Positions 44,024 to 53,197 of a stretch of 64,000 nt of DNA are shown here, in pieces. The stretch covers positions 97,587 through 161,586 of the forward strand of contig JAPPII010000015.1 in assembly GCA_028820845.1 (NCBI GenBank). The letters are read 5' to 3'. Each line of letters starts with the position of its first letter. The stretch's first letter is position 1. A model generated the notes under the pieces. It did no database searches. It saw only the letters and a list, made by a program, of their open reading frames with translations, and was not told where the DNA came from. The translations under genes and the position numbers were made by a program. Source of the DNA: Candidatus Poribacteria bacterium (GTDB lineage Bacteria > Poribacteria > WGA-4E > WGA-3G).

Positions 44024-46960
44024 ATGGATACCCCCACACCGGAAAACCTTGAACACCTACTATCCGATACGCTTGCTGGAGAGGTTCGCTTCGACCTATA
44101 CTCTAAAGCACTCTACAGTACAGACGCAAGTCTCTACCAGATACAACCGATAGGCGTTGTAATTCCAAAAGATAAGCAGGACGTTATCAAGACAGTGCAA
44201 ATCGCGTCAGAACACAAGATTCCGATCCTTCCGCGCGGTGGAGGCACAAGCCTTGCTGGACAGAGCGTCGGTGAAGCAATCGTGCTGGATATGTCCAAAT
44301 ACATGAATCAACTGCTTGAAGTGAACGTCGCTGAACGCTGGGCGCGGGTCCAACCCGGCATCGTTTTAGACGAGTTGAATCATAAACTGAAACCCCACGG
44401 TCTGATGTATGCCCCGGATGTCGCTACAAGCAGCCGGGCAAATGTCGGTGGAACTATCGGGAATAATTCCGCAGGTTCACATTCGCTTATCTACGGTAAA
44501 ACCATCGATCATGTCATGTCGCTCGACTTAATCCTCTCCAACGCTGACCAAATTACAACATCGCCCATATCACTCGAAGAATTAGAAATCAAGAAACAGG
44601 GAAACACATTAGAAGCAAATATCTATCGTGAACTCTGCCGAATATGTGCCGACAATGAAGCAGAAATCCGTAAACGGTATCCGCGTATCTTGCGGCGTGT
44701 TGCAGGCTATAATCTCGACGAATTTATTCCGGATGCCGGTTCAAAAGAGGTCACCCCCTATCGCCGTGACGGATGCGATGAGAATCACCCGTTTAGCCTG
44801 ACGAAAATTCTTGTCGGTTCTGAAGGAACACTCGCCACGACCGCTGAAGCAACGGTGAACCTTGTCCCGATTCCCAAACAGACAGCACTATGTGTTGTTC
44901 ATTTTGAATCGCTCGTCAACGCCATGGAGGCGATGCAACCCATCTTGGAATGTAACCCCACCGCTGTAGAACTTATAGACAAAACGATTCTCGATATGGC
45001 GCGTGGCTCATTAGAATTCTCACGGCTTACCACCTTCATACAAGGTGAACCCGCTGCACTCCTTGCTGTTGAATTTTACGGTGAAACACAGGCAGAATTG
45101 GACGCACAGCTGGATACACTCGAAAAGACGCTGAAAAGTACCGGGTTCGGTTATGCGTTCGTGCGATGTTTCACTGCTGAAGAAAAAGCACGCGTCTGGG
45201 AAACCCGAAAAGCCGGACTCGGGTTGCTAATGGGTATGAAAGGCGATGCCAAACCGGTCGGTTTCGTCGAAGACGCGGCAGTACCGATAGAGAACTTGCC
45301 GGAATACGTCCGTCGATTTGATGAGATCGTCACAGCACACGATACAACCGCCGCTTACTATGCACATGCAAGCGTTGGGCTGTTGCATAACCGACCTATC
45401 GTCAACCTCAAATCCGAAACCGATATTCAGAAAATGCACGACATCGCTCGTGAAGTCCGAGATCTACTCATGGAATTGGATGGCGCGATGAGTGGAGAAC
45501 ACGGCGATGGACTCGTTCGGAGTGAGTGGATAGAGAGTATGTTCGGTCCGCAGATATATCAAGCACTCACTGAGGTGAAAAAAGCCTTTGATCCGGACGG
45601 CATTATGAACCCAGGTAAAATCGTTGACGCGCCACCGATGACAGAAAACCTCCGCTTCGGTTCGGACTATAGTACCATTAAAATTGACACCTACTTCGAT
45701 TTCTCCAGTCAAGACGGATTTGGTGGCGCGATTGAGATGTGCAACGGTGTCGGTGCCTGTAGGAAAACGCTCACGGGTACGATGTGCCCCTCCTTCATTG
45801 GCACACGTGAAGAAGAGCACTCAACGCGGGGTCGCGCGAACGCGCTCCGCTCTATTATTTCAGGAGCATTGCCACACACAGAACTCACCAATGAGCGGCT
45901 GCAAGAAGTTCTGGATTTATGCCTCGGATGCAAAGCATGCAAAGCGGAATGTCCGTCTAACGTGGACATGGCGAAGATAAAGTATGAGGTACTTGCACAC
46001 TATCATAAAGCAAACGGTTTACCGTTGCATCGACGGTTGTTCGGCGAAATCGGCGCACTCGCCCCCCTCGGCTCAATGTTTTCACCCCTCTCTAACTGGG
46101 CAGTCAATAATACACTTTCTAAATGGATCGCTGAGAAAATAATCGGCGTTGACCGACGGCGAGACATGCCTACCTTTGTCCGTCCGACCTATGAACAGTG
46201 GTTCCGAAAACGCCGCTCGCGACGAACATCGGATAAGAAAGTTGTCCTTTTTCCAGACACCTTTATGAACTATAGTGAACCTTCCATCGGCAAGGCTGCC
46301 GTAGAGGTGTTAGAAGCGTGCGGATTCGAGGTGCTCCTGCCCAAGAAGCGGTGCTGCGGCCGTCCACTCATCTCGGAGGGGATGCTCGACCGGGCAATTG
46401 AGAATGCAAACTACAACATTAATGCCCTCCGCGTTTACGCTGATGAAGGGATTCCGATTATCGGATGTGAGCCGAGTTGTACGTCTGCCCTCACAGACGA
46501 TTACCTTGAGTTAATCGGCACACCTGCTGCGAAACGCGTTGCTGAAGCAACTTGTTCGTTTGAGGAATTCTTCGCACAACTGACTCAAAACGGCGAATTA
46601 CCGCTGGAATTTTCGACAGAACCGCGCGACATCCTTCTACACGGACATTGCCATCAGCGAGCCCTCGTTGGTATCCAGCCAACTGTGAAGATGTTAAGTT
46701 TACCAGCAGAACACGACGTTACAGTGATTGATTCGAGCTGCTGTGGTATGGCGGGCGCATTCGGGTATGAGAAGGCACATTACGAACTTTCCATGAAAAT
46801 TGGTGAATTGCGACTCTTTGGTGCCGTTCGTGAGAAACCGTCAGGAAGTTTCACGCTCAGTGCCGCCGGTTTTTCCTGTAGGCATCAACTTGAGCACGCG
46901 ACAGGGGTGAAACCGAAGCATCCGGTTGAAGTGTTACGTGAGACGCTAACGCAAACTTAA
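44024..46960 (+). CDS. Fused FAD-linked oxidase / Fe-S / CCG-domain dehydrogenase (GlcD-GlcF-like)
   Basis: Starting from ATG 44024 the protein has 978 residues. Order: PCMH-type FAD domain (about 40-250; LPRGGGTSLAGQSVG at about 69), FAD-oxidase C-terminal domain (about 270-550), a ferredoxin-like section with two Cys groups at about 572 (CNGVGACRKTLTGTMCPS) and 633 (CLGCKACKAECPS), then a CCG domain (KRCCGRPLISEG at about 775; SSCCGMAGAFG at about 905). This fuses what are GlcD and GlcF in E. coli. It should oxidise a 2-hydroxyacid such as D-lactate or glycolate and pass electrons to the respiratory chain; the substrate is not fixed. Confidence 0.9.
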   Translation: MDTPTPENLEHLLSDTLAGEVRFDLYSKALYSTDASLYQIQPIGVVIPKDKQDVIKTVQIASEHKIPILPRGGGTSLAGQSVGEAIVLDMSKYMNQLLEVNVAERWARVQPGIVLDELNHKLKPHGLMYAPDVATSSRANVGGTIGNNSAGSHSLIYGKTIDHVMSLDLILSNADQITTSPISLEELEIKKQGNTLEANIYRELCRICADNEAEIRKRYPRILRRVAGYNLDEFIPDAGSKEVTPYRRDGCDENHPFSLTKILVGSEGTLATTAEATVNLVPIPKQTALCVVHFESLVNAMEAMQPILECNPTAVELIDKTILDMARGSLEFSRLTTFIQGEPAALLAVEFYGETQAELDAQLDTLEKTLKSTGFGYAFVRCFTAEEKARVWETRKAGLGLLMGMKGDAKPVGFVEDAAVPIENLPEYVRRFDEIVTAHDTTAAYYAHASVGLLHNRPIVNLKSETDIQKMHDIAREVRDLLMELDGAMSGEHGDGLVRSEWIESMFGPQIYQALTEVKKAFDPDGIMNPGKIVDAPPMTENLRFGSDYSTIKIDTYFDFSSQDGFGGAIEMCNGVGACRKTLTGTMCPSFIGTREEEHSTRGRANALRSIISGALPHTELTNERLQEVLDLCLGCKACKAECPSNVDMAKIKYEVLAHYHKANGLPLHRRLFGEIGALAPLGSMFSPLSNWAVNNTLSKWIAEKIIGVDRRRDMPTFVRPTYEQWFRKRRSRRTSDKKVVLFPDTFMNYSEPSIGKAAVEVLEACGFEVLLPKKRCCGRPLISEGMLDRAIENANYNINALRVYADEGIPIIGCEPSCTSALTDDYLELIGTPAAKRVAEATCSFEEFFAQLTQNGELPLEFSTEPRDILLHGHCHQRALVGIQPTVKMLSLPAEHDVTVIDSSCCGMAGAFGYEKAHYELSMKIGELRLFGAVREKPSGSFTLSAAGFSCRHQLEHATGVKPKHPVEVLRETLTQT

Positions 46961-46962
46961 AT

Positions 46963-47053
46963 TAGGACCTACGCAATCTCCTGGTAGGTGCGGTTTCCTA
47001 ACCGCACCGATCGCGTGATAAATAGCGGAATCCCGTAATTTTGCGTAAATCCT
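46963..47053. repeat. Dispersed element, terminal type 1, hairpin B
   Basis: This 91-base element begins TAGGACCTACGCAA two bases after the dehydrogenase stop and ends TTTTGCGTAAATCCT. Hairpin GGTGCGGTT-tcct-AACCGCACC is at 46987-47008. It ends about 32 bases before the Nramp-like gene. Confidence 0.85.
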
Positions 47054-47084
47054 GTTATAACGTTAAGCACCGGAGGAAGACATA

Positions 47085-48515
47085 ATGTCTAAAATCTATC
47101 AACCGCTTGACGATTTTAAAATTGTTGAGTTGCCGGAGAAACAGTTGCCGTTTTGGAAGATTGCGGGCCCAGGGGCTATCTTAGTAGGTCTGTCCATTGG
47201 TGCCGGTGAGAGTGTGATTTGGCCCCTCATTGCCGCTGAGTACGGCGGCAGTATGATCTGGGCAGCCGGATTGGGGGTATTTCTCCAACTCTGGATTAAC
47301 TTCGAGGTAGGACGTTGGACAATCGCAACGGGTGAGACGGTATATACAGGTTACAGCCGCATCTGGCGCGGTTTTGGTCCATTGTTCATTCTCCTCACTG
47401 TCGTGGGTTGGATAGCACCGGGATGGGCGCGGACATCAGGGCTTGCTCTCAAAGCACTCATACTTGGACCCGGCGGTTGGGGCTCCGATACCTTTTGGAC
47501 AATCGTGACGTTTGCAGGCGTTGCACTCATCCTTTTCGGACCGAAGATGGTTTACCAATCCCTCGAACGGACTGTCGAAGTACTTGTCGGTATTGTAACG
47601 ATTGGGTTAATTCTGGTCGCCCTCGCTGTCGGCTCAATGGATACATGGAAGGAACTCGGTGCCGGTTTGGTAAATGTTGGGTACATCGATCCAGGCATAT
47701 CCGTGAAAAAACTATTTAGCGCATTAGTCTTCGCGGGTGCAGGTGGAACTGCAAATCTTTTCTATACGTTCTATCTACGCGATAAAAATATAGGCATGGG
47801 TGCACAGCTACCAGGGCTACAGAACCCCCTTCGGGGCAGGAGCGAAAAGGTCCCCGCAACAGGATTTCTCTTTGAAGCAACCGAGGAAAATCGAAAACGC
47901 TTCACGGCATGGTGGCAATATGTGAAAAACGACCAGATACTCTTCTTTTGGGCACTCAATACCTTCACAATTATGCTCTTTATTTTTGGCGCGCTCTCGG
48001 TTCTACATCCGCAAGGGATTGTCCCCGAACACGGAAGACTTATTTATGATGAAGCACAAATATTAGGGGAAATCTGGGGAGTCGCAGGTCAGAAGATATT
48101 CTTATTAGTTGGGGTTGCAACACTTTTTGGAACACAACTCGCACTGGTTGATGGCGTGTCGCGCTCGATTTCTGATATTATCTACACCAACTTTCAAGGT
48201 GCGCAAAAACGGGATTTGAGTTGGTGGTATCTCCTCATTGCTGGCATCTGGATCGTCGGCGGATGCGTCATAACCTTTGTGATGGAGCAGTTGAAGGTCA
48301 GTGAATTAGGATTTCTCTTTAATGCGGCATACATGGGCGGCTTCGCTATGGCACTTTATGTGCCGCTTACACTCTATATGAACTACCGCTTCCTACCTGA
48401 CTTCGCAAAACCGAAACGACTCTCTACTTTTATGATGCTTATCGCCTCATGTGTCTATATCGGCTTTGCGATTTCAAGTATCTTATGGGAAATTAAGCAA
48501 TTGATCGGAGGATAG
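47085..48515 (+). CDS. Nramp-like transporter lacking the canonical metal site
   Basis: This 476-residue protein has about eleven helices and the overall Nramp/LeuT-like pattern (FWKIAGPGAILVGLSIGAGE at about 23-42). In true Nramp metal transporters the first helix carries D-P-G-N and the sixth M-P-H. Here the first helix reads GLSIGAGESVIWP and the sixth AGAGGTANLFYTF, so the metal-binding residues are absent. It may move another substrate. GGAGGAAGACATA precedes the ATG. It overlaps the ribosome site of the PhyH gene that follows by 2 bases, so the two are cotranscribed. Confidence 0.8.
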   Translation: MSKIYQPLDDFKIVELPEKQLPFWKIAGPGAILVGLSIGAGESVIWPLIAAEYGGSMIWAAGLGVFLQLWINFEVGRWTIATGETVYTGYSRIWRGFGPLFILLTVVGWIAPGWARTSGLALKALILGPGGWGSDTFWTIVTFAGVALILFGPKMVYQSLERTVEVLVGIVTIGLILVALAVGSMDTWKELGAGLVNVGYIDPGISVKKLFSALVFAGAGGTANLFYTFYLRDKNIGMGAQLPGLQNPLRGRSEKVPATGFLFEATEENRKRFTAWWQYVKNDQILFFWALNTFTIMLFIFGALSVLHPQGIVPEHGRLIYDEAQILGEIWGVAGQKIFLLVGVATLFGTQLALVDGVSRSISDIIYTNFQGAQKRDLSWWYLLIAGIWIVGGCVITFVMEQLKVSELGFLFNAAYMGGFAMALYVPLTLYMNYRFLPDFAKPKRLSTFMMLIASCVYIGFAISSILWEIKQLIGG

Positions 48516-48517
48516 AA

Positions 48518-49339
48518 ATGCATAAGAATGGACAAAAAGCCTTTTTTGAGAAAGAAGGCTATCTTGTTGTCGAAAATTTGCTGTCAGCAGCAGAAATTGA
48601 GACCTGTCAAGCAGAAATTCACCGGTTGCATCAGTTCGCTGCAGGGCAAGAATCCGACACAGAAAAGGAACGGGCGGATATAGCACGCCGGCACGTCCAA
48701 CATGAACCATTCGCCAAGAACGAAACGCAAGGGGATCGGTTACCGGTGCTGCGGAAAGCGGAAAATACACGACAGTACTCCGATGTGTTTCGCGATCTCG
48801 CGCAGCATCCGAAACTGATCGCTGTCGTCCAAGAACTCATTGGTGAAGAAGACCTGTTACTTTTTAGAAGTACACTGATGTTTAAACCTGCGTTTCATGG
48901 ATCTTCGCACGGGCTGCATCAGGATTCGGCATACTGGCCGATGGAGCCGCCGAACCTTGTTACTGTCAGCATTGCACTCAACGATGCTACACCGGAAAAC
49001 GGGTGTTTCAAGGTAATCCCAAAAAGTCATCTATGGGGTATGCAGTCTTGGGGACACATCGCCCGGGAACAAGACGCTGAACTTACTGAACGGAAAGAGG
49101 TTGCAGAACAACAAATGGACGTTCCCCTTTCCGCAGGAAGTGCCTTGTTCTTTCATAGTTTGATGGTACACGGCTCGGGTCCAAATACCACGCCACATCC
49201 TCGGAATACGGCGTTATACGCCTACTTTTCGCCGCAGGTCCGGTATGTCCCACAAGGTGGAAAACCCGCCGAGAAGACATTTCCGGTTGTTGCCGGACTC
49301 GGTGGAAAAACAGAACTCACGCTTGTTGCACAAACATAG
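48518..49339 (+). CDS. Phytanoyl-CoA dioxygenase (PhyH) family oxygenase, operonic with transporter
   Basis: This 273-residue Fe(II)/2-oxoglutarate oxygenase has the metal triad His134-x-Asp136 (HGLHQDSAYW) and His218 (LMVHGSG), with Arg229 (HPRNTALYAYF) binding the co-substrate. The ribosome site CGGAGG is inside the end of the transporter gene, two bases before the start. The transporter-oxygenase pair suggests uptake and hydroxylation of a common substrate (inference). It is not closely similar to the PhyH protein at 14946. Confidence 0.87.
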   Translation: MHKNGQKAFFEKEGYLVVENLLSAAEIETCQAEIHRLHQFAAGQESDTEKERADIARRHVQHEPFAKNETQGDRLPVLRKAENTRQYSDVFRDLAQHPKLIAVVQELIGEEDLLLFRSTLMFKPAFHGSSHGLHQDSAYWPMEPPNLVTVSIALNDATPENGCFKVIPKSHLWGMQSWGHIAREQDAELTERKEVAEQQMDVPLSAGSALFFHSLMVHGSGPNTTPHPRNTALYAYFSPQVRYVPQGGKPAEKTFPVVAGLGGKTELTLVAQT

Positions 49340-49379
49340 ACACGCTTCATATTTTACGGAGGGCTACACTGCTATTACT

Positions 49380-50312
49380 ATGGACGAAATTACCAAAGAC
49401 CTTTCGGAAGAAGACAAGAGCCAGATGCCTGTTGTTAGAAAACCTGGCAGTATGGAAGCCGTGCCAATCAAATCTAATGTCCCTGCTGTTTATGAAGAAC
49501 AGAAAGTTACTTCCGAAAAAAAAGGGATCTTCGGAAAGTCGGGGCGAAAGTCGATATTGTCTCGTGGACAACTTGTACAGTTACTTCAGGAGAACATTCA
49601 GACATTTCCTGACCACGAAAGACAATTTCTACGCGCAATCTTCGATTTGAACACCTTAACAGCACAAGAAATGATGGTCCCGTTATCAGAGATAGTACCA
49701 CTGACAGTCGGATCGCCATGTACTGAGATTCTGACCTACTGTCGTCTTTCCAACTATCGTTACATACCTGTTTATAATGAGCGCGTTGACTGGCTAATTG
49801 GCACAGTTGATGCCATGGAAGTCGCTACAAGCGAACAATACGATCAAGATTTAACCATCTTCGTAAGAGAGGTGAGCTATGTCCCCGCGCTGAAACCTGC
49901 TTTGGACTTACTAAATGAGCTGCGGCAATCCGAGATCCCTGTAGCAATCGTGGTCAACGAACACGGCAGTTGTATCGGGATCGTAGAACTAATAGATATT
50001 TTGGAAAAAATTATTGGCGAAATAGCAACGAACCGGAAACGGGAGATACCTCGCATAGATCAATTCGGGGAAAGTGAATGGCGGATTGACGCGCGCGTCC
50101 TAATTTCTGAGGTCAACACAGCGTTAAATACCAACCTGCCCACAGATCGGTGTGATACTATCGGGGGCTTCATTCTCATGGTGACCGGACGGTTGCCACA
50201 AACAGGCGAAAAAATTGAATATGAAGACCTCGAATTTAACGTAAGCGAAGTCTTCAAATACCGAATTTCTGAGATGCAAGTGCTGAAAAAAACGGATAGA
50301 CAAACTCAGTAG
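49380..50312 (+). CDS. CorC/HlyC-like CBS-domain protein
   Basis: I start at ATG 49380 (MDEITKDLSEED), giving 310 residues; the frame is open upstream but overlaps the PhyH gene. A paired CBS module (about 118-240: TAQEMMVPLSEIVPL, VLNELRQSEIPVAIVVNEHG, CIGIVELIDILEKI) is followed by the CorC_HlyC domain (about 255-300: WRIDARVLISEVNTALNTNL, GGFILMVTGRLPQTGEKIEY). No CNNM membrane domain is present, as in CorC. Such proteins have been linked to Mg2+/Co2+ efflux. The GGAGG is 17 bases from the ATG, which is long. Confidence 0.85.
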   Translation: MDEITKDLSEEDKSQMPVVRKPGSMEAVPIKSNVPAVYEEQKVTSEKKGIFGKSGRKSILSRGQLVQLLQENIQTFPDHERQFLRAIFDLNTLTAQEMMVPLSEIVPLTVGSPCTEILTYCRLSNYRYIPVYNERVDWLIGTVDAMEVATSEQYDQDLTIFVREVSYVPALKPALDLLNELRQSEIPVAIVVNEHGSCIGIVELIDILEKIIGEIATNRKREIPRIDQFGESEWRIDARVLISEVNTALNTNLPTDRCDTIGGFILMVTGRLPQTGEKIEYEDLEFNVSEVFKYRISEMQVLKKTDRQTQ

Positions 50313-50389
50313 TGATATACACGATTTTGTGGGGTGAGGCACCCTGCAAAAAATGGCTAACCCTTACAGAAAAAAGTAAAAGAACAATC

Positions 50390-50524
50390 ATGAAACTGAA
50401 ACGTTCGCGGCACCACATTTTTAAAAAAGCTCGTATTCGGGGACTAATTGTGTGGTACCTCATTCTCCTTGGAGCTATCCTTGTCCTTGTCTGGAAAATG
50501 CCAGCAATTGTTGCCCGCTTATAA
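50390..50524 (+). CDS. Possible 44-residue single-span membrane protein
   Basis: The ATG at 50390 opens MKLKRSRHHIFKKARIRG, a very basic stretch, then a hydrophobic helix (IVWYLILLGAILVLVWKMP). A basic cytoplasmic start and one span are typical of small membrane proteins. No strong ribosome site is visible. It follows the CBS gene after 77 bases. The 250 bases after it contain only a decayed type 1 element. Confidence 0.4.
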   Translation: MKLKRSRHHIFKKARIRGLIVWYLILLGAILVLVWKMPAIVARL

Positions 50525-50663
50525 AATAGGGCAAAAGGATGCGTGTTCCGTATTTTTTGTCAAACTCACGATAACCCGTTTTTCTGATAGAATTTTTGGA
50601 CAAAAAAACAGCCTATAACGTTTTTTACTTGATTTAGTTACGTTTGTATGGTATTGTTGCGAT

Positions 50664-50750
50664 TAGGACTTAGGCACTTCATCGGTAGGTGTTGTTCCAA
50701 CCGTACTGAGCCACTACGGATCCATCCGTTGATCATACGCAAATAGTTTT
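50664..50750. repeat. Decayed type 1 element
   Basis: Begins TAGGACTTAGGCACTTCATC, like the copy at 32391, followed by GGTAGGTGTTGTTCCAACCG, a damaged hairpin B. The right end near CATACGCAAATAG is not recognisable as an intact terminal repeat. Confidence 0.6.
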
Positions 50751-50776
50751 CCCGAAGCCTAAAGGAGGAGTATTAG

Positions 50777-51751
50777 ATGTATACTGTTATTTTAATGTCA
50801 TCTCGTAAGAATTCGGTCCGACAGCACGCCATCACACGAGTGCATGTTTTTTTCTTCTGTTGCTTCGTTCTGCTGCTATTCACACTAGCGATCGGCGGAT
50901 TCAATTATGGACTTCTCCAAAAGCGGCAGCGATCCAATTCCGAAAAACAATTACAAGTGAGTACGGAAAAGAAAATTGAACAACTCACGCAGGAAAAACT
51001 TCGGATTGAATCGGAACTTACTGTTATCAATGAAGAGATGAAAACTATCCGCCAAATGACCGAACAGATCAAGGAAGTCTTAGGTATTTTCGGTCAAGGC
51101 GGTGGGCTTAGTAGTAGTACTGAGGGTGCCACAGGGACTGAAGGAGCCTATGATACACAGCAGGAAAATAGCTCAGCGATTGATAGAAACTCAGATGATA
51201 CACACGAAAACCCGAAATCGCTAACGCCTGAGATCCTCAAGCAAGAAGTTCTGTTTGTCTATAACTATATGATCGAACATCAAAAACAACTTGGTGAATA
51301 TCCTTCCATTTTACCGGTGGATCTCCAACAAGCAAATGGAGAGAAACACGCTTATTGGTACTCGTCTCAATTTGGGTGGCGTCTGCATCCATTGACACAG
51401 AAACGCGAATTTCATCAAGGATTGGACATTAAAACCGAACCCGGGGTCCCTGTCATAGCTGCCGCTGCTGGTACAATTGCAGAAGTGAAACAAGATGGAC
51501 ATTTTGGAAAAACAGTCAGAATCAACCATGAATCACTGCTGCTCGAAACGTTGTACGCGCATTTGCAAGATTACGCCGACAATCTCAAAGTTAGACAAGA
51601 GGTGACGCGGGGACAACTTATCGGCTACGTCGGAAATACCGGTCGTAGCACAGGTCCACACCTCCACTATGGCATTTATGATATGCAAAAAGAGCGGTGG
51701 GTAAACCCGATCAAATACATCTTAGATCAGGAACCAACGATTTCACGTTAA
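50777..51751 (+). CDS. M23 (LytM-type) zinc metallopeptidase with coiled coil
   Basis: This 324-residue protein has a short cytoplasmic tail, one membrane span (about 24-45), a coiled coil (about 55-105), a Ser/Thr/Gly-rich linker (about 106-150) and a C-terminal peptidase M23 domain. Zinc ligands are His213 and Asp217 (FHQGLDIK) and His297 (GPHLHYGIY), with His262 and His295 catalytic, so the enzyme looks active. GGAGGAG is 8 bases upstream of the ATG. It would cut peptidoglycan cross-links or act in envelope morphogenesis. Confidence 0.92.
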   Translation: MYTVILMSSRKNSVRQHAITRVHVFFFCCFVLLLFTLAIGGFNYGLLQKRQRSNSEKQLQVSTEKKIEQLTQEKLRIESELTVINEEMKTIRQMTEQIKEVLGIFGQGGGLSSSTEGATGTEGAYDTQQENSSAIDRNSDDTHENPKSLTPEILKQEVLFVYNYMIEHQKQLGEYPSILPVDLQQANGEKHAYWYSSQFGWRLHPLTQKREFHQGLDIKTEPGVPVIAAAAGTIAEVKQDGHFGKTVRINHESLLLETLYAHLQDYADNLKVRQEVTRGQLIGYVGNTGRSTGPHLHYGIYDMQKERWVNPIKYILDQEPTISR

Positions 51752-51853
51752 CCGCATGCCTCTGATTTTAGCCAGAAAGGTACTACCCATCAGCACTCTG
51801 TAAAAACAAGATGAGTCAGTAGCCCTTATACTCGAAAAAAGGAGTATCGAAAC

Positions 51854-53191
51854 ATGTCTTATTTTAAGTCCCTACTTTGGGGAACAGTCTTATTTTTTCT
51901 CGCGCTTCCTATTCTTTCATTTGCCCAAGACCAACTCGTCATCATCTCCCCACACCCTGAAGGCATTGAGACAGAATTCGGCACAAATTTCGAGAAATGG
52001 TACCACGAACAGACCGGTAGAACCGTCAAGACGGATTGGCGAGATGTCGGCGGAACCTCCTCCAACTACCGATTTATTGAATCAGAGTTTAAACGCGTCC
52101 CCGACGGTATCGGCATTGATATCTTCTTCGGGGGCGGGACTGACAACTACCTCCGTCTCTCAAACATGGGGTGGCTGCACACCTACAAACTTCCTGAGAT
52201 ACAACTGGCACAGATGATGCAATCCTTCCAAGGGATTCCGCTCTATGATGCTGAACATCAGTGGTATGGTGCAGCCTTATCCAGTTTCGGTATCATGTAC
52301 AATGAGGAACTTCGTGAAATACTTCAACTCCCTAAAGCCACGGCATGGGAGGATTTAGGGGATCTCGCCCTACTCGGTAAAATCGGCGCAGCCGATCCCA
52401 GAGAAAGTGGTTCCGCACACATGGTGTACGAGATTATCCTTCAAACCCTCGGATGGGATGAAGGCTTCGCACTCCTAACGAAAATCGGTGGTAACGTCCG
52501 AGGTTTTTCTGCCGGTGCTAATGCTATTCCGACAGATGTCGTTGCTGGACAAGTCATCTACGGCCTCGCCATCGACTTTTACGCCTACGGTCAAATCGCT
52601 GTCGTCGGGGCGGATAAAATTAAATATACTGTTCCAGCCGACGGTGCGGTCGTCACTGCTGATCCAATTGCAATCCTTAAAGGCGCACCGAATCTGCCAG
52701 TCGCGCAAAAGTTCCTTGAATTCGTTTTATCGGAAGATGCCCAGAAACTTTGGATGCTTCGCGACACCGATCCAGAGGGGCCCCAATGGAAAGGTGGCTT
52801 GAACCGCGCAAGCGTGCTACCAGCACTCTACGATAAACTCGGTGAAAGATGTATTGTTCCAAATCCGTTTGCTATGGAAGGAACCCCATTCCGATACGAT
52901 TCAGATAAAGGTGGTGGACGTTGGAATATCGTCAACGATCTCTTCGGGGTCCTCATTATCGATTCCCACAAAGACCTCGTCAATGCCTGGAAAGCGATCC
53001 AGAAGTGTAAAGATCCCGCAAAACGTGACGCAGCGATCGCTGTTCTCACGAAGATGCCTACCACTGAAGCAGAAGCAATGCAGATGGCGGCTACTGACTG
53101 GAAAGATCCCAGTATCCGCAATGAAAAGATCAAGGAATGGGGACAATTCGCTAAAGAGAAGTTCAAAGAGGCACGGAATTTGGCAAAATAG
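51854..53191 (+). CDS. ABC transporter solute-binding protein (iron/aminoethylphosphonate-type)
   Basis: A signal peptide (about 1-24, LFFLALPILSFAQ) is followed by a type II periplasmic binding fold in 445 residues. The opening QLVIISPHPEGIETEFGTNF and DIFFGGGTDNYLRLSNMGWL, and the later GSAHMVYEIILQTLGWDEGF, match extracellular solute-binding family 1 proteins related to those for iron or aminoethylphosphonate. No permease of that class is nearby; the adjacent convergent permease belongs to the ribose/xylose type. It therefore looks like an orphan or works with distant partners. Confidence 0.85.
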   Translation: MSYFKSLLWGTVLFFLALPILSFAQDQLVIISPHPEGIETEFGTNFEKWYHEQTGRTVKTDWRDVGGTSSNYRFIESEFKRVPDGIGIDIFFGGGTDNYLRLSNMGWLHTYKLPEIQLAQMMQSFQGIPLYDAEHQWYGAALSSFGIMYNEELREILQLPKATAWEDLGDLALLGKIGAADPRESGSAHMVYEIILQTLGWDEGFALLTKIGGNVRGFSAGANAIPTDVVAGQVIYGLAIDFYAYGQIAVVGADKIKYTVPADGAVVTADPIAILKGAPNLPVAQKFLEFVLSEDAQKLWMLRDTDPEGPQWKGGLNRASVLPALYDKLGERCIVPNPFAMEGTPFRYDSDKGGGRWNIVNDLFGVLIIDSHKDLVNAWKAIQKCKDPAKRDAAIAVLTKMPTTEAEAMQMAATDWKDPSIRNEKIKEWGQFAKEKFKEARNLAK

Positions 53192-53197
53192 TTCCGG

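Noticed and set aside
50312..50524. 70-codon version of the small membrane protein starting at 50312
   Set aside because: The first part overlaps the stop of the CBS gene and lacks a ribosome site; the shorter start at 50390 has a sensible membrane-protein layout.
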